A stretch of 64,000 nucleotides of DNA from Bacillus halotolerans (GCF_001517105.1 NZ_LPVF01000009.1:241742-305741), one strand, 5' to 3'; positions 53,202-62,858 are shown, counted from the stretch's first letter. Made by a program: numbers and translations. The notes: generated from the sequence alone by a model not told the origin.

Positions 53202-53362
53202 GGAGTGGAATAAACGTTTTCATGTCTCTTTTATCACAATCAAAGCTTATAGGTAGCCTTCTTTCCCAAGACCAGATACACTATATTTAGGCTCTTTTTC
53301 CTGAACAGTTTTGGATTTTCCTATAAACAACTGCATAAAATAGAGCAAAGAAGGTGAATGAA

Positions 53363-54013
53363 ATGCTGACAAAAGCAGAGGCACTGGCCCATTCAGTCAT
53401 ATACCGCCAAAACAGCAGATTTGATAAAGTCAAAGAGAAACCCGAGGAATTAACATTGATCGGCAAGGGACGAAGCGCCTATGTGTTTGCCATAACAGAA
53501 GGTGACCGGAAAATGGCGCTGAAGGTATTTTTTCCGGAGTATCAAGCGACAGCCGTCAAAGAAGCAGCGATTTATGAAAAATTAGCCGGATCCGCATTCT
53601 ACCCTGACATTTATGAAACTGGTGATTCATTTATTTTAATGGAATATATTAAAGGCGATACCTTTTACAACTGCCTGAAAAAAGGCATCGCGATCAGCGA
53701 CGATATGATTCAGCAGGTAGAGGACGCACTTTCTGACGCCCGTGCAGCCGGCCTCAACCCGTCAGACATTCATTTGCGCAATCTGATTCTGACAGAATCC
53801 GGAGCAGTGCGGGTTATTGATGTTGCGAGATTTGAACAAACGAAAACGTGCACGCAGTGGGACGATTTAAAAACGGCGTATCATACGCTTTATAAAAAGC
53901 CGATTTTCCCGAAAAAAATCCCGGGCTTTTGGCTTGAGGTTATTGCTTTTTTATATAAAAAAGATTGGTTTCAGAAGCACTTTGCACAACGGAAAAGAAA
54001 ATATTCTTCATAA
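53363..54013 (+). CDS. yrzF: YrzF, protein-kinase-like protein
   Basis: A 216-aa protein with a small kinase fold. The glycine loop is IGKGRSAYVFAI, the ATP lysine lies in MALKVFF, and the hinge is MEYIKGDTFYNCL. The catalytic loop reads NPSDIHLRNLIL and the metal loop VIDVARF in place of HRD and DFG. The catalytic Asp and Asn are present in altered settings, so activity is possible but not sure. I chose ATG 53363, 6 nt after AAGGTG; an earlier GTG at 53354 is inside that site. It is divergent from yrbE. Confidence 0.82.
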   Translation: MLTKAEALAHSVIYRQNSRFDKVKEKPEELTLIGKGRSAYVFAITEGDRKMALKVFFPEYQATAVKEAAIYEKLAGSAFYPDIYETGDSFILMEYIKGDTFYNCLKKGIAISDDMIQQVEDALSDARAAGLNPSDIHLRNLILTESGAVRVIDVARFEQTKTCTQWDDLKTAYHTLYKKPIFPKKIPGFWLEVIAFLYKKDWFQKHFAQRKRKYSS

Positions 54014-54045
54014 AAAAGGCAGCCGCATAAGCGGCTGCCTTTATC
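54012..54045. terminator. Terminator after yrzF
   Basis: A stem GGCAGCCGC/GCGGCTGCC with a 4-nt loop, flanked by A and T runs, lies between convergent genes. Confidence 0.85.
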
Positions 54046-54054
54046 ATTTTATTT

Positions 54055-54177
54055 TTACTTTCTGACAGCAGAAATTAATTTCATTTGTTCAGGCGACAGC
54101 TTGATGCGATACCCTCTCACACTCAAATAAACCGCTTCTGAGTTCTTTTCGCTGGAATGACAATATGTGTTTTCCAT
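54055..54177 (-). CDS. Small hypothetical protein (40 aa)
   Basis: A short reading frame, MENTYCHSSEKNSEAVYLSV..., ending LSPEQMKLISAVRK. GGAGGAGAC lies before ATG 54177. It is convergent with yrzF and shares its terminator. I do not recognise a family. The strong ribosome binding site and good position support a real gene. Confidence 0.6.
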   Translation of the reverse strand: MENTYCHSSEKNSEAVYLSVRGYRIKLSPEQMKLISAVRK

Positions 54178-54308
54178 TTCTGTCTCCTCCACCCTTTATC
54201 TATTTTCTTTTATCATACCTGCGCTTTATTGAGGAAATTTTAAAGAAATGTAAAGATCGTATAAAATCCGTGATGTGGTAAAATGAGAGAAAAAAGGGAG
54301 ATAGTCAC

Positions 54309-54707
54309 ATCAAAACACGCAGTAAAGTCCTTCTTATAATATTCTCATGTCTTCTGTTCTTCGGCGGTGCCGTCTATTGGATGTTTTTTTCACTGAAAAA
54401 TGTTCCGAAAGGCAGCCTCGTACAATCAGTGGCATCGCCTGACGGAAGCTATACGCTAAACACTTATGTATCTAAAAATACCTTAAGCTCAGATGCCGCC
54501 AGAGGCGAACTCGTGAATGAAAAAACACTTGTCAAAAAAACAATCTATTGGAATTATCCTGACAGCAGACCATCTGTTAAATGGTTGAACTACAATACAG
54601 TAAAAATCGGCAGCCAGACTTTACATCTCGATATCGATGAAACTTATGATTGGCGAAAGGATGATCATTGGATTCGTGAGGAACCGCCGCAAGCATCAGT
54701 GAGGTGA
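54309..54707 (+). CDS. DUF5412-like secreted/membrane protein, start codon ATC or lost
   Basis: A 132-codon frame. Residues 2-24 (KTRSKVLLIIFSCLLFFGGAVYW) form a basic-plus-hydrophobic signal or anchor. The outer part has GSLVQSVASPDGSYTLNTYVS and ends DWRKDDHWIREEPPQ, as in DUF5412 proteins. A strong GGGAG lies 8 nt before codon ATC at 54309, exactly where the start should be. No in-frame ATG, GTG or TTG lies close to it; the next is ATG 54381, which would drop the signal segment and has no ribosome binding site. So either ATC is used or an ATG has mutated. Confidence 0.7.
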   Translation: MKTRSKVLLIIFSCLLFFGGAVYWMFFSLKNVPKGSLVQSVASPDGSYTLNTYVSKNTLSSDAARGELVNEKTLVKKTIYWNYPDSRPSVKWLNYNTVKIGSQTLHLDIDETYDWRKDDHWIREEPPQASVR

Positions 54708-54813
54708 GATAATGAAAGATCCTTATCGTTTGCCTTTTATATACACAATGAGCTTGGCTATTTATTTCTCAAGGACTGTTTCACAATTGCTTTCCACATG
54801 CCTTTATAAACAG

Positions 54814-54846
54814 AAGCGCGGCGTACTTCATACGCTGCGCTTTTTT
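54814..54846 (+). terminator. Terminator upstream of yrbD
   Basis: A 12-bp stem AAGCGCGGCGTA/TACGCTGCGCTT with a 5-nt loop and a six-U tail. It ends the transcript of the DUF5412-like gene. The rest of the 265-bp gap to yrbD holds nothing else I can support. Confidence 0.88.
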
Positions 54847-54972
54847 CACCACATTCTCCCCTCTCATGATCATTACACGTTATATAATGTGACAGATTGA
54901 TTGTAAAAATAGTTCAATTAACCCAAAATCCTCTTTATAAATGCAATCGAAACGACGTGAGGAGGAAGCTTG

Positions 54973-56427
54973 ATGGCAGATTTTGTTGCTGGTTTAAACG
55001 CGGTCTTATGGAGTACACCCGTCATTTATATTTTATTAGGAATTGGATTGATCTTTTCTATTGTGACCCGTTTTTTACAAGTCAGACACATCAAGGAAAT
55101 GATTGTGCTGATGTTTCAAGGCAAGAGCTCAGAGGCAGGGGTATCTTCGTTTCAAGCATTATCAATTGCGCTGTCCGGCAGGGTGGGGACCGGAAACATC
55201 GCAGGTGTGGCAACAGCAATTGCGTTCGGCGGACCCGGCGCGGTGTTCTGGATGTGGGCCATTGCTTTTATCGGTGCTTCAAGCGCCTTTGTTGAATCTA
55301 CTCTTGCCCAAATTTATAAAGTGAAACAAGGCGGCCAATATCGAGGCGGACCCGCTTATTATATAGAAAAAGGATTAGGCATTAAGTGGTTTGCTGTTTT
55401 ATTTGCGGCTGCGGCCCTTATTGCAATGGCTCTCCTTATGCCAGGGGTCCAGTCCAACTCCATTGCGACGGGCGTCCAAAATGCATTCGGCATCTCTCCT
55501 GCCATTACTGGCTGTTTTCTTGTTCTCTTATTAGGTTTTATCATTTTCGGAGGTGTAAAACGCATCGCCAGTGCCGCACAAATGATTGTCCCGTTTATGG
55601 CAGTCGGATACATTCTGCTCTCTCTGATCATCATTGTGATGAATATTTCTGAACTGCCTGCTGTCATTTCTTTGATTTTCAGAAGCGCTTTCGCGTTAGA
55701 TTCTGCATTCGGCGGTCTCATCGGCATGGCCATTTCATGGGGCGTCAAACGAGGCATTTATTCAAACGAAGCCGGACAAGGAACAGGCCCTCATCCCGCT
55801 GCCGCCGCAGAGGTATCTCATCCGGTAAAGCAAGGATTGGTTCAGGCATTTTCTGTTTATATCGACACTTTATTTGTATGTTCCGCTACAGCATTCATGA
55901 TTTTATTTACCGGTATGTACAATACACAGGCTGCCGACGGTTCATTTATTGTCAATCACCTGAAAGGTGTAGAAGCTGGACCGGGCTTCACTCAGGCCGC
56001 CATTGACAGTGTGCTGCCCGGCTTTGGTGCAGGCTTTGTCGCTATTGCTTTGTTCTTCTTCGCTTTTACAACCATTATGGCTTATTACTACATCGCTGAA
56101 ACAAATATCGCATATTTAGCGAGAGGCGGAGAAAGCAAATGGGCAATGCTCGGCTTAAAACTGATCATTTTAGCCGCGACATTCTACGGTGCTGTCAAAA
56201 CCGCTACACTTGCTTGGGCATTAGGTGACGCGGGACTTGGCATTATGGTTTGGCTGAACGTCATTGCCATTGTTTTGCTCGCCAAGCCGGCGCTTATTGC
56301 GTTAAAGGATTATGAGCAACAGAAGAAACAAGGCTTAGACCCAGTCTTTGATCCTAAAGCTCTCGGCATCAAAAACGCTGATTTCTGGGAGAAAGAATAC
56401 ACACACGAAAATGAGCGCGTCTCTTAA
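54973..56427 (+). CDS. yrbD: YrbD, sodium/alanine symporter (AGCS family)
   Basis: A 484-aa membrane carrier with about eleven helices. Family motifs include GRVGTGNIAGVATAIAFGGPGAVFWMW, GGPAYYIEKGLG and SNEAGQGTGPHPAAAAE. It imports alanine or glycine with Na+ or H+. ATG 54973 lies 7 nt after GGAGG. It ends at a bidirectional terminator shared with yebC. Confidence 0.93.
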   Translation: MADFVAGLNAVLWSTPVIYILLGIGLIFSIVTRFLQVRHIKEMIVLMFQGKSSEAGVSSFQALSIALSGRVGTGNIAGVATAIAFGGPGAVFWMWAIAFIGASSAFVESTLAQIYKVKQGGQYRGGPAYYIEKGLGIKWFAVLFAAAALIAMALLMPGVQSNSIATGVQNAFGISPAITGCFLVLLLGFIIFGGVKRIASAAQMIVPFMAVGYILLSLIIIVMNISELPAVISLIFRSAFALDSAFGGLIGMAISWGVKRGIYSNEAGQGTGPHPAAAAEVSHPVKQGLVQAFSVYIDTLFVCSATAFMILFTGMYNTQAADGSFIVNHLKGVEAGPGFTQAAIDSVLPGFGAGFVAIALFFFAFTTIMAYYYIAETNIAYLARGGESKWAMLGLKLIILAATFYGAVKTATLAWALGDAGLGIMVWLNVIAIVLLAKPALIALKDYEQQKKQGLDPVFDPKALGIKNADFWEKEYTHENERVS

Positions 56428-56431
56428 GACG

Positions 56432-56470
56432 AAAAAGACCGGCCTGAGATCACTTCGCGCCGGTCATTTT
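56432..56470. terminator. Bidirectional terminator between yrbD and yebC
   Basis: Arms GACCGGC and GCCGGTC flanked by A5 and ATTTTT form a stem with a partly paired loop between convergent genes. Confidence 0.8.
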
Positions 56471-56474
56471 TATA

Positions 56475-57194
56475 TTACTGGTAATTTGTATACACTGCCT
56501 GAACATCCTCATCGTCTTCAAGCGCATCAATCAATTTATCCAGTTTTTCAACAGCCTCATCATCAGCATCTGCATATGTTTTCGGAATCATGGTTACTTC
56601 AGCTGAATCGACTGGATAATTTGCTTCAAGTGCTGTTTTTACCTCTTCAAAACGTTCAGGCGCTGTTAATACCTCAAAGTATTCATCCTCTGTCTGCAGC
56701 TCTTCGCCGCCCGCTTCTATGACATCAAGCATCAGATCATCCTCTTCTATTTGCCGATGTGTACGGTCAATTGCAATGTACCCCTTCCGCTCAAATAAAA
56801 ATGCCACACATCCGCTTTCTCCGAGACTTCCGCCGTTTTTATTGAAAGCTGTCCGCACATTTGTCGCCGTACGGTTTTTATTATCAGTTAAGCACTCCAC
56901 CATGACGGCAACCCCTGAGGGGCCGTAGCCTTCATAGGTGATTTCCTCGTAGCTGCTGCCGTCCTGGCTTCCTGCGGCTTTTTTTAGGGCACGGTCTATA
57001 TTATCGTTTGGCATATTGGCGCCTTTTGCTTTTTCAATCACAAGCCTCAATGCTGAGTTTGCTTCAGGATCGGCTCCGCCTTGCTTTGCTGCCACATAGA
57101 TTTCTTTAGCAAGCTTCATAAACACTTTTCCGCGCTTTGCGTCTTGCGCATTTTTTCTTTTTTGGATGTTTTTCCACTTAGAATGGCCAGCCAT
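56475..57194 (-). CDS. yrbC: YebC/PmpR family protein
   Basis: A 239-aa three-domain protein starting [25 protein letters not shown], the family signature. Members were described as transcription regulators. More recent work ties the family to easing ribosome stalling at polyproline. The glutamate-rich third domain is complete. It is separated from coxA by a terminator. Confidence 0.93.
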   Translation of the reverse strand: MAGHSKWKNIQKRKNAQDAKRGKVFMKLAKEIYVAAKQGGADPEANSALRLVIEKAKGANMPNDNIDRALKKAAGSQDGSSYEEITYEGYGPSGVAVMVECLTDNKNRTATNVRTAFNKNGGSLGESGCVAFLFERKGYIAIDRTHRQIEEDDLMLDVIEAGGEELQTEDEYFEVLTAPERFEEVKTALEANYPVDSAEVTMIPKTYADADDEAVEKLDKLIDALEDDEDVQAVYTNYQ

Positions 57195-57254
57195 GCTTTC
57201 ACCTTCCTTGATATTTCTATGTACACTTTAATGGGTTTTGCAAGCCGTTGTAAA

Positions 57255-57289
57255 GAAAAAGACCGCCGGGAATCACTCTCCGGCGGCCT
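57255..57289 (-). terminator. coxA terminator
   Basis: A stem GGCCGCCGG/CCCGGCGGTC with an 8-nt loop and a U-rich tail on the minus strand. Confidence 0.85.
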
Positions 57290-57297
57290 TCTTAGTC

Positions 57298-57909
57298 CTA
57301 GCGTCTGTTCATTTTATGAAGTCTTGTGAACAGTCCTTTATCTGTAGATACTTGAACGTCACGGCCATCCGCATAGTTTCGTGCGGCTTTTTTGACATTT
57401 TGCCTGTCAGACTGTGTGAAATCAGCGTGGCTTCTGACTGCGATGACTACTTTGTCATCCGTTACCATCACTTGTGTGTCGTTGACGTTTTTCACTTGTT
57501 TTACACGATTGGCGATTTTTGCGGCAAGTCTTCTGTTCTCTTGGTTGTCATACCCGTTGTTGTTCGTCCCATTTCGGTTCATGTTTCTGTTATTTGTGTT
57601 GTTATATGTTCCGTCAGTTGCCAATGGGACGCGATCATCTGCAGTAACACGGTCGTTTACATTGGTTGTGTTTCGGTCACGGCCGTTCTGGCCGTTCTGG
57701 TCCTCCATCAATTCAGAGACCGGGCCGTCGTGATCCATCCCGTCTCCCTGTCTGTCAGCGTTATTCTCATTTGTATAATATCCGATTGGACGGGTATTGC
57801 CGTTATTACCGTTATTACGAGTATCATTAAGGGCATCATTATTTGCGCCGCATGCTGTTAATCCGGCTGTCATCAAAATGAGGCCTGCAATTGTTAACTT
57901 TCTACCCAA
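57298..57909 (-). CDS. coxA: CoxA, spore cortex-associated lipoprotein (YhcN/YlaJ family)
   Basis: A protein of about 203 aa from TTG 57909, which lies 8 nt after GGGGGGT. It has a lipoprotein signal MGRKLTIAGLILMTAGLTAC with lipidated C20, a long Asn/Asp/Gly-rich linker (about 25-115), and a YhcN/YlaJ domain (NRVKQVKNVNDTQVMVTDDKVVIAV). It is a spore cortex protein in B. subtilis. It follows safA and its terminator. Confidence 0.88.
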   Translation of the reverse strand: MGRKLTIAGLILMTAGLTACGANNDALNDTRNNGNNGNTRPIGYYTNENNADRQGDGMDHDGPVSELMEDQNGQNGRDRNTTNVNDRVTADDRVPLATDGTYNNTNNRNMNRNGTNNNGYDNQENRRLAAKIANRVKQVKNVNDTQVMVTDDKVVIAVRSHADFTQSDRQNVKKAARNYADGRDVQVSTDKGLFTRLHKMNRR

Positions 57910-58022
57910 TGGAAAAACCCCCCGAGGACTGATTGAGCATGTTGTGCTCGTTTTTATCATGTGCATCAGGGAGATATGTTAAGCGTGTCAGTTATGACCA
58001 TTCGACGATTGTAAGGCAATAC

Positions 58023-58049
58023 AAAAAAAGGAACGATTCACATCGTCCC
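58023..58049 (-). terminator. safA terminator
   Basis: A stem GGGACGAT/ATCGTTCC with a 4-nt loop and a seven-U tail on the minus strand. Confidence 0.85.
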
Positions 58050-58055
58050 GAACAA

Positions 58056-59219
58056 TCATTCACTTTCTTCTTCCGGCCGTCCAAACATCTGGTTTGTTGA
58101 AGGCTGATTCGGCATGGAAGTTCCGGCTGCATACGGATTCGGATTTGCTCCTCCGTAAGGCATATAAGGAGTTCCATATGCTCCTCCCTGATAACCAGGT
58201 GCTGAGAAGTATGGCTGCTGGTCATCGTCACACCCGCAATCATCATGATCCTTAAATGGCGGCATATAACCATGTGCCACATTTGGCTGATAAGCACCCA
58301 TCACTTGAGGAGCGCCATAATAAGGACCGTATGGCATATGCCCATAAGGAGATCCATAAGCCGGCGATGCATATTGAGGCGCGCCGTGCGAAGGCTGATA
58401 TCCGTAATGTCCGTGATGGTTGTTTTCATGATGCTGGTTATCATATTCACCCGGATCATATTGCGAAGGTGATACAAAACTTGGCTGGAAGCCATAAGGC
58501 TGATGCATCGGAAATGCATGTGCAGGAAAGTATGGGTAGCACAGGCCGGATCCAGGCAGAACCGGTGAGATAGGAACCGGACATGGCACAAAATGGGCTG
58601 GATACGGATAGTATGGCTGAACTGCCGGCATATTCGGAACAGTGTGGTGGATGTTTTCTTCTTCCATACCGCCTACATCTGGCGCCTTAGGCGTATTAGG
58701 CATATTCGGATAATTTGCATTCTCCATATTACTCATTGCCTCCTGTTGTGGAAATTGATCTTGCATGTCATACATATGATCTATATTTCCGTCATGATGC
58801 TTTTTAGGCTCCTCCGGTTTAGGAGGTGACCAAGGCTGAAAAAGCTGATTCATATCATAATAATCGTTCACATCAGCTTCAGGATACACATTATCATGCA
58901 AATTTGGCATCGGCGGGACAAAAGGAACAGACTGCTTTTCTTTCGGTTTTGTGTCTTCTACGTCGACAACGGATTTAGGCTTCTCCTTGGAAAATGGGTG
59001 TTCTTGCTTCTCATCCCCGACTGCCGCCGGACTTTTGCCCGCTTTTATCTCTTTTCTGACTGGAACACCTCCAGACGGCACTTTTATTTTCATTCCAGGC
59101 ATGATTAAATCTGGATTGCTGAGCTGCGTATTGAGTTTTTTTACTTCCTCAACATCAACTCCGTATTTTTCAGCTATTTTCCAGAGTGAATCGCCTTTTT
59201 GAACGATATGGATTTTCAA
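58056..59219 (-). CDS. safA: SafA, spore coat morphogenetic protein
   Basis: A 387-aa protein with an N-terminal LysM domain (residues about 3-47, IHIVQKGDSLWKIAEKYGVD...) that binds the cortex. A charged linker follows, then a long region rich in Pro, Tyr, His, Gln and Gly (about 100-387). It organises the inner spore coat. The start is TTG 59219 behind GGAGGGG. It lies 115 bp after nadA with its own terminator. Confidence 0.93.
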   Translation of the reverse strand: MKIHIVQKGDSLWKIAEKYGVDVEEVKKLNTQLSNPDLIMPGMKIKVPSGGVPVRKEIKAGKSPAAVGDEKQEHPFSKEKPKSVVDVEDTKPKEKQSVPFVPPMPNLHDNVYPEADVNDYYDMNQLFQPWSPPKPEEPKKHHDGNIDHMYDMQDQFPQQEAMSNMENANYPNMPNTPKAPDVGGMEEENIHHTVPNMPAVQPYYPYPAHFVPCPVPISPVLPGSGLCYPYFPAHAFPMHQPYGFQPSFVSPSQYDPGEYDNQHHENNHHGHYGYQPSHGAPQYASPAYGSPYGHMPYGPYYGAPQVMGAYQPNVAHGYMPPFKDHDDCGCDDDQQPYFSAPGYQGGAYGTPYMPYGGANPNPYAAGTSMPNQPSTNQMFGRPEEESE

Positions 59220-59334
59220 CGTTTTCCCCTCCTATGCAAAACGTGAACAGTTCAGTTGTGATTACAATATGTTTCTTCACAACATATGCCTGATCAAAAG
59301 AAATTATGAGTACAGGAGGGGAAATATTTCTGAT

Positions 59335-60437
59335 TTACGTGATGGAAAGCATCCGATTCAGCGCTAGAAGGGCATCGTCCTGAATGACTTTCGGCACTTT
59401 GATCACGCCTGCTGGTTCTCCTTTTTCTATTTGTTCTAAAGACCAGAGTAAATGCGGGAGGTCAATTCGATTCATCGTCAGACATGGACACATATCCGGA
59501 TTGAGTGATTCAATTTGTTTGTCGGAATGCTCTTGAATCAGTCGCTGAACAAGATTCATTTCTGTACCGATTGCCCATTTGCTACCCGGCTGAGCGTGGC
59601 TGATTGCATCAATAATATATTTCGTTGATCCGCTGTCGTCACTTTGCATTACGACTTCATGGGAGCATTCAGGATGAACAATGATCCGGATGTCAGAATC
59701 TCGTTCTCTCAAATCATTTATATTTTTCACGGTGAATTTTTCATGAACAGAGCAGTGGCCTTTCCAAAGAATAACCTTGATATCGTTTTGTTCTGCCTCG
59801 TTCTCTAATTGATCTTGAATCGGGTCCCAGACAGCCATGTCCTCAAGCGGGATACCCAGTTCATAAGCGGTGTTCCTTCCTAAATGCTGATCAGGCAGAA
59901 ATAAAATGCGTTTTTTCTGTGTAAACGCCCATTCAAGCACTTTTTTGGCATTGGAGGAGGTTACAGTCGCTCCGCCATGCTTTCCGACAAATGCCTTGAT
60001 CTCCGCTGTAGAATTCACATAGGTTAATGGTATGATCGTGTCGCCGAATATATGCTGAAGTTTCTCCCACGCCCTGTTCGTCTGCTGCATGTCAGCCATA
60101 TCAGCCATAGAACAGCCCGCTCTCATATCTGGCAGGATGACCGTTTGGTCCGTACCTGTCAGCATATCAGCGGTCTCTGCCATAAAATGCACGCCGCAAA
60201 ACACAATATATTCCGCATCCTTATTTTTTCCGCCATTTGGGCAAGCTGGAGTGAATCGCCCGTTTGGTCAGCAAATTGAATCACTTCATCCTTTTGGTAA
60301 TGATGGCCTGGAATAAACAACCTGCTCCCGAACTTTTCCTTAATGGCCGCAACACGTCTTTCCATCTCTTTCATTGACAGCCCTTTATAATGGTCAGGCA
60401 TCATTTCAAATTGTTTGATTGCATCAAGAATTGACAT
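59335..60437 (-). pseudogene. nadA: Quinolinate synthase NadA, frame broken by one base
   Basis: NadA joins iminoaspartate (from NadB) with dihydroxyacetone phosphate to make quinolinate, using a 4Fe-4S cluster. The first 71 codons from ATG 60437 are normal ([23 protein letters not shown]...MAEK). The frame then turns to nonsense and stops near 60159. The rest, [26 protein letters not shown] to the end at 59335, is in the next frame. Inserting one A in the run of six (60224-60229, T on the plus strand) rejoins the two into about 367 aa, the normal size. No canonical slippery heptamer is present. A true mutation would leave the strain unable to make NAD de novo. Confidence 0.92.
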
Positions 60438-61293
60438 AACCGCATTCCTCCACTGACTGATTTGTTAAAGCCACATCCATGCTGATATCTAAGCTTTTGA
60501 CCGAATGAGTCAGAAATCCTAAGGAAATATAATTCACACCCGTCCCTCTAAAAGCGGGCAGTGATTCTAATGTAATTCCTCCGGAAGCTTCTGTTTTAAT
60601 GTGATCCGGTGTGATATTTGCAAAATGGCGGACGGTGTCAGGCGGGCAATTGTCAAACATAATGACATCAGCTTCAGCAAGAATGGCTTCTCTGAGCTGC
60701 TCCTCAGATTCAATTTCCACTTCAATATTCACCATGTGCCCTGCCGCCTGCCGCGCTTTTTCACACGCCTTTACAATGGAACCGCAAGCTGCAATGTGAT
60801 TATCTTTGATCATGATTCCGTCGTACAGGCCGAATCGATGGTTATATCCCCCTCCGACCCTGACCGCATATTTTTCGAGCATTCTTAACCCCGGCGTCGT
60901 TTTCCTTGTGTCACAAATCTTAATCTGTTCATCATCAAGCCGTTCAACAGCCTGCCTTGTCATCGTCGCAATACCCGACAGCCTTTGAATTAGATTTAAT
61001 ACGACCCTCTCTCCAGAAAGAAGAGCAGCGGCCGGCCCGCGTAAGACGGCAACCACATCACCCTTTCGCAAATGATCTCCATCTGTTTTGTATAAAAACA
61101 CCTGAACCTTTTCATCTAATAAAGCAAAGCCTTCCTTAATCACCGCAGTTCCGGCGAAAATGCCGTCTGACTTTGCAACAATTGAGGCCTCACAGTTCTG
61201 TCCTTCAAAGATGGACTGTGATGTAAGATCTCCCGTCCCTATATCCTCATGAAAAAAGTGATTCAGCAATTTTTTCAGCTGTAAATGATTCAT
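60424..61293 (-). CDS. nadC: Nicotinate-nucleotide pyrophosphorylase NadC
   Basis: A 289-aa enzyme that turns quinolinate and PRPP into nicotinate mononucleotide. The motifs CDTRKTTPGLRMLEKYAV and GGYNHRFGLYDGIMIKDNH carry the substrate-binding basic residues. ATG 61293 follows GAGGGGTTTGGAG. It overlaps the end of nadB by 47 bp and the start of nadA by 14 bp, so translation is probably coupled. Confidence 0.96.
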   Translation of the reverse strand: MNHLQLKKLLNHFFHEDIGTGDLTSQSIFEGQNCEASIVAKSDGIFAGTAVIKEGFALLDEKVQVFLYKTDGDHLRKGDVVAVLRGPAAALLSGERVVLNLIQRLSGIATMTRQAVERLDDEQIKICDTRKTTPGLRMLEKYAVRVGGGYNHRFGLYDGIMIKDNHIAACGSIVKACEKARQAAGHMVNIEVEIESEEQLREAILAEADVIMFDNCPPDTVRHFANITPDHIKTEASGGITLESLPAFRGTGVNYISLGFLTHSVKSLDISMDVALTNQSVEECGYVNS

Positions 61294-62842
61294 TTCTCCA
61301 AACCCCTTCATTTTTTCTCATTTTGGTTCCCTTTTTTGTATGGACAATTTGTTTTCCTTGCCAGCCTTCATCAGCCTGAGGAATATCTATTCGAAAATGC
61401 GCCCCCCTGCTTTCTTCCCGCAAGAGAGCAGACGAAGTCATCAGCTTTGCAACCTGCCACAAGTGAGAAAGCTCCAGCTGCGGAATTGTGATATCCTTCA
61501 CATTTATCTTCTGAGATGGGAGCCCATAAAGCCAATTGCTCATCTCAATCAGTCTGTCTTTTTCTCTTACTATGGACATGTCGCTTGTCATTCTGTTTTG
61601 CAGTTCAGAAAGCTCGATATTCGGCACCTCATAAACTCCGCTGGTTTCACCTTTGAATTGACTATACCTGTTATCAGCCGGTTTTCTCATGATATGTTCT
61701 GCTGCTCTTTTACCAAACACTAGTGCCTCCAGCAAAGAATTGCTCGCAAGACGATTGGCTCCGTGTAAGCCGGTGCATGCTGTTTCCCCTATCGCGTAAA
61801 GCCCGGGTACAGTTGTTTCTCCCCACCGATTGACTGAAACGCCTCCCATTAAGAAATGCATTCCCGGCGCAACAGGTATTCTTCTTTTACGAATATCAAC
61901 CCCTGCCTTTTGGCAAATAGAGGTGATTGTGGGAAAACGCACTTCGAAGTCAGAAATAGCGCTGCAATCGATATACACACGTTTTCCTTTTGCTATTTCT
62001 TCATGAATCACCCGCGAGACGACGTCCCGTGGTGCTAAATCCTCCAGCGGATGCCGTCCGGCCATAATACGGCGGCCATTTTGGTCTGTTATAAAACCGC
62101 CCTCACCTCTGACTGCCTCTGAAACAAGTCCACACGAGACGCCATTTTTGACTAGAAGTGTAGGATGAAACTGGGTAAACTCTAGATCAGTTAATTCCGC
62201 TCCGGCCCGGTAAGCAAGTGAAAGACCATCACCAGTGACAGATGGATCGTTCGTATGGTGCTGAAACAAGCTTCCGCATCCGCCAGCTGCAAGCACAACC
62301 TCATCCGCATGCCGCAAATTGATCCGGCCGCGGCTGTCTTTCGTCACTACACCGGCACAGCGCCCATTCTTCATCAGCAAATCAACCGCTGTTTCATTCT
62401 CGATGACTTCGATTTGGCTATTAATTTGTTTCAGCAAGTAATCAATGAGCATGCTGCCTGTAGCGTCTCCGCCCGCATGAAAAATGCGGTTGTGCGTGTG
62501 GGCTCCTTCCCTGCTGAGGCTGACTTTGCCTTGTTTATCCCGGTCAAATGGAAAGTCATTCTCCAAAAAATTCTCAATGATGGTTTTTCCATCAAGTAAA
62601 ACGTCTGATACGATGTTTTGATCGTTATGTCCGCAGCCTGCATATAACGTATCCTCCATATGAGACGCAATCGAGTCATCTTTTGCATAAGCCGCCGCAA
62701 TTCCGCCCTGTGCATGTCTTGAATTGCTGTTTTTTGTGCTTTTTTTCGTGATGACAGTCACCTGGTATGATGGCGGAAGTGCAGAAGCCAGGGCAAGTGC
62801 CGCCGCTCCAGAACCAATGACCGCAATCGTCTTTATAGACAT
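61247..62842 (-). CDS. nadB: L-aspartate oxidase NadB
   Basis: A 531-aa flavoenzyme that oxidises aspartate to iminoaspartate for NAD synthesis. The FAD site is VIGSGAAALALASAL near residues 8-22. HAQGGIAAAYAKDDS, REGAHTHNRIFHAGGDATG and GLHGANRLASNSLLEALVFG are conserved. ATG 62842 lies after GGAGGTG. It is the first gene of nadB-nadC-nadA and is divergent from nifS. Confidence 0.96.
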   Translation of the reverse strand: MSIKTIAVIGSGAAALALASALPPSYQVTVITKKSTKNSNSRHAQGGIAAAYAKDDSIASHMEDTLYAGCGHNDQNIVSDVLLDGKTIIENFLENDFPFDRDKQGKVSLSREGAHTHNRIFHAGGDATGSMLIDYLLKQINSQIEVIENETAVDLLMKNGRCAGVVTKDSRGRINLRHADEVVLAAGGCGSLFQHHTNDPSVTGDGLSLAYRAGAELTDLEFTQFHPTLLVKNGVSCGLVSEAVRGEGGFITDQNGRRIMAGRHPLEDLAPRDVVSRVIHEEIAKGKRVYIDCSAISDFEVRFPTITSICQKAGVDIRKRRIPVAPGMHFLMGGVSVNRWGETTVPGLYAIGETACTGLHGANRLASNSLLEALVFGKRAAEHIMRKPADNRYSQFKGETSGVYEVPNIELSELQNRMTSDMSIVREKDRLIEMSNWLYGLPSQKINVKDITIPQLELSHLWQVAKLMTSSALLREESRGAHFRIDIPQADEGWQGKQIVHTKKGTKMRKNEGVWRNESFTAEKIAESLFS

Positions 62843-62858
62843 ATGCCACCTCCTGTTG

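Noticed and set aside
54712-54900. A 62-codon frame after the DUF5412-like gene
   Set aside because: It has a fair ribosome binding site, but a strong intrinsic terminator (54814-54846) lies inside it, so its mRNA would be cut off.
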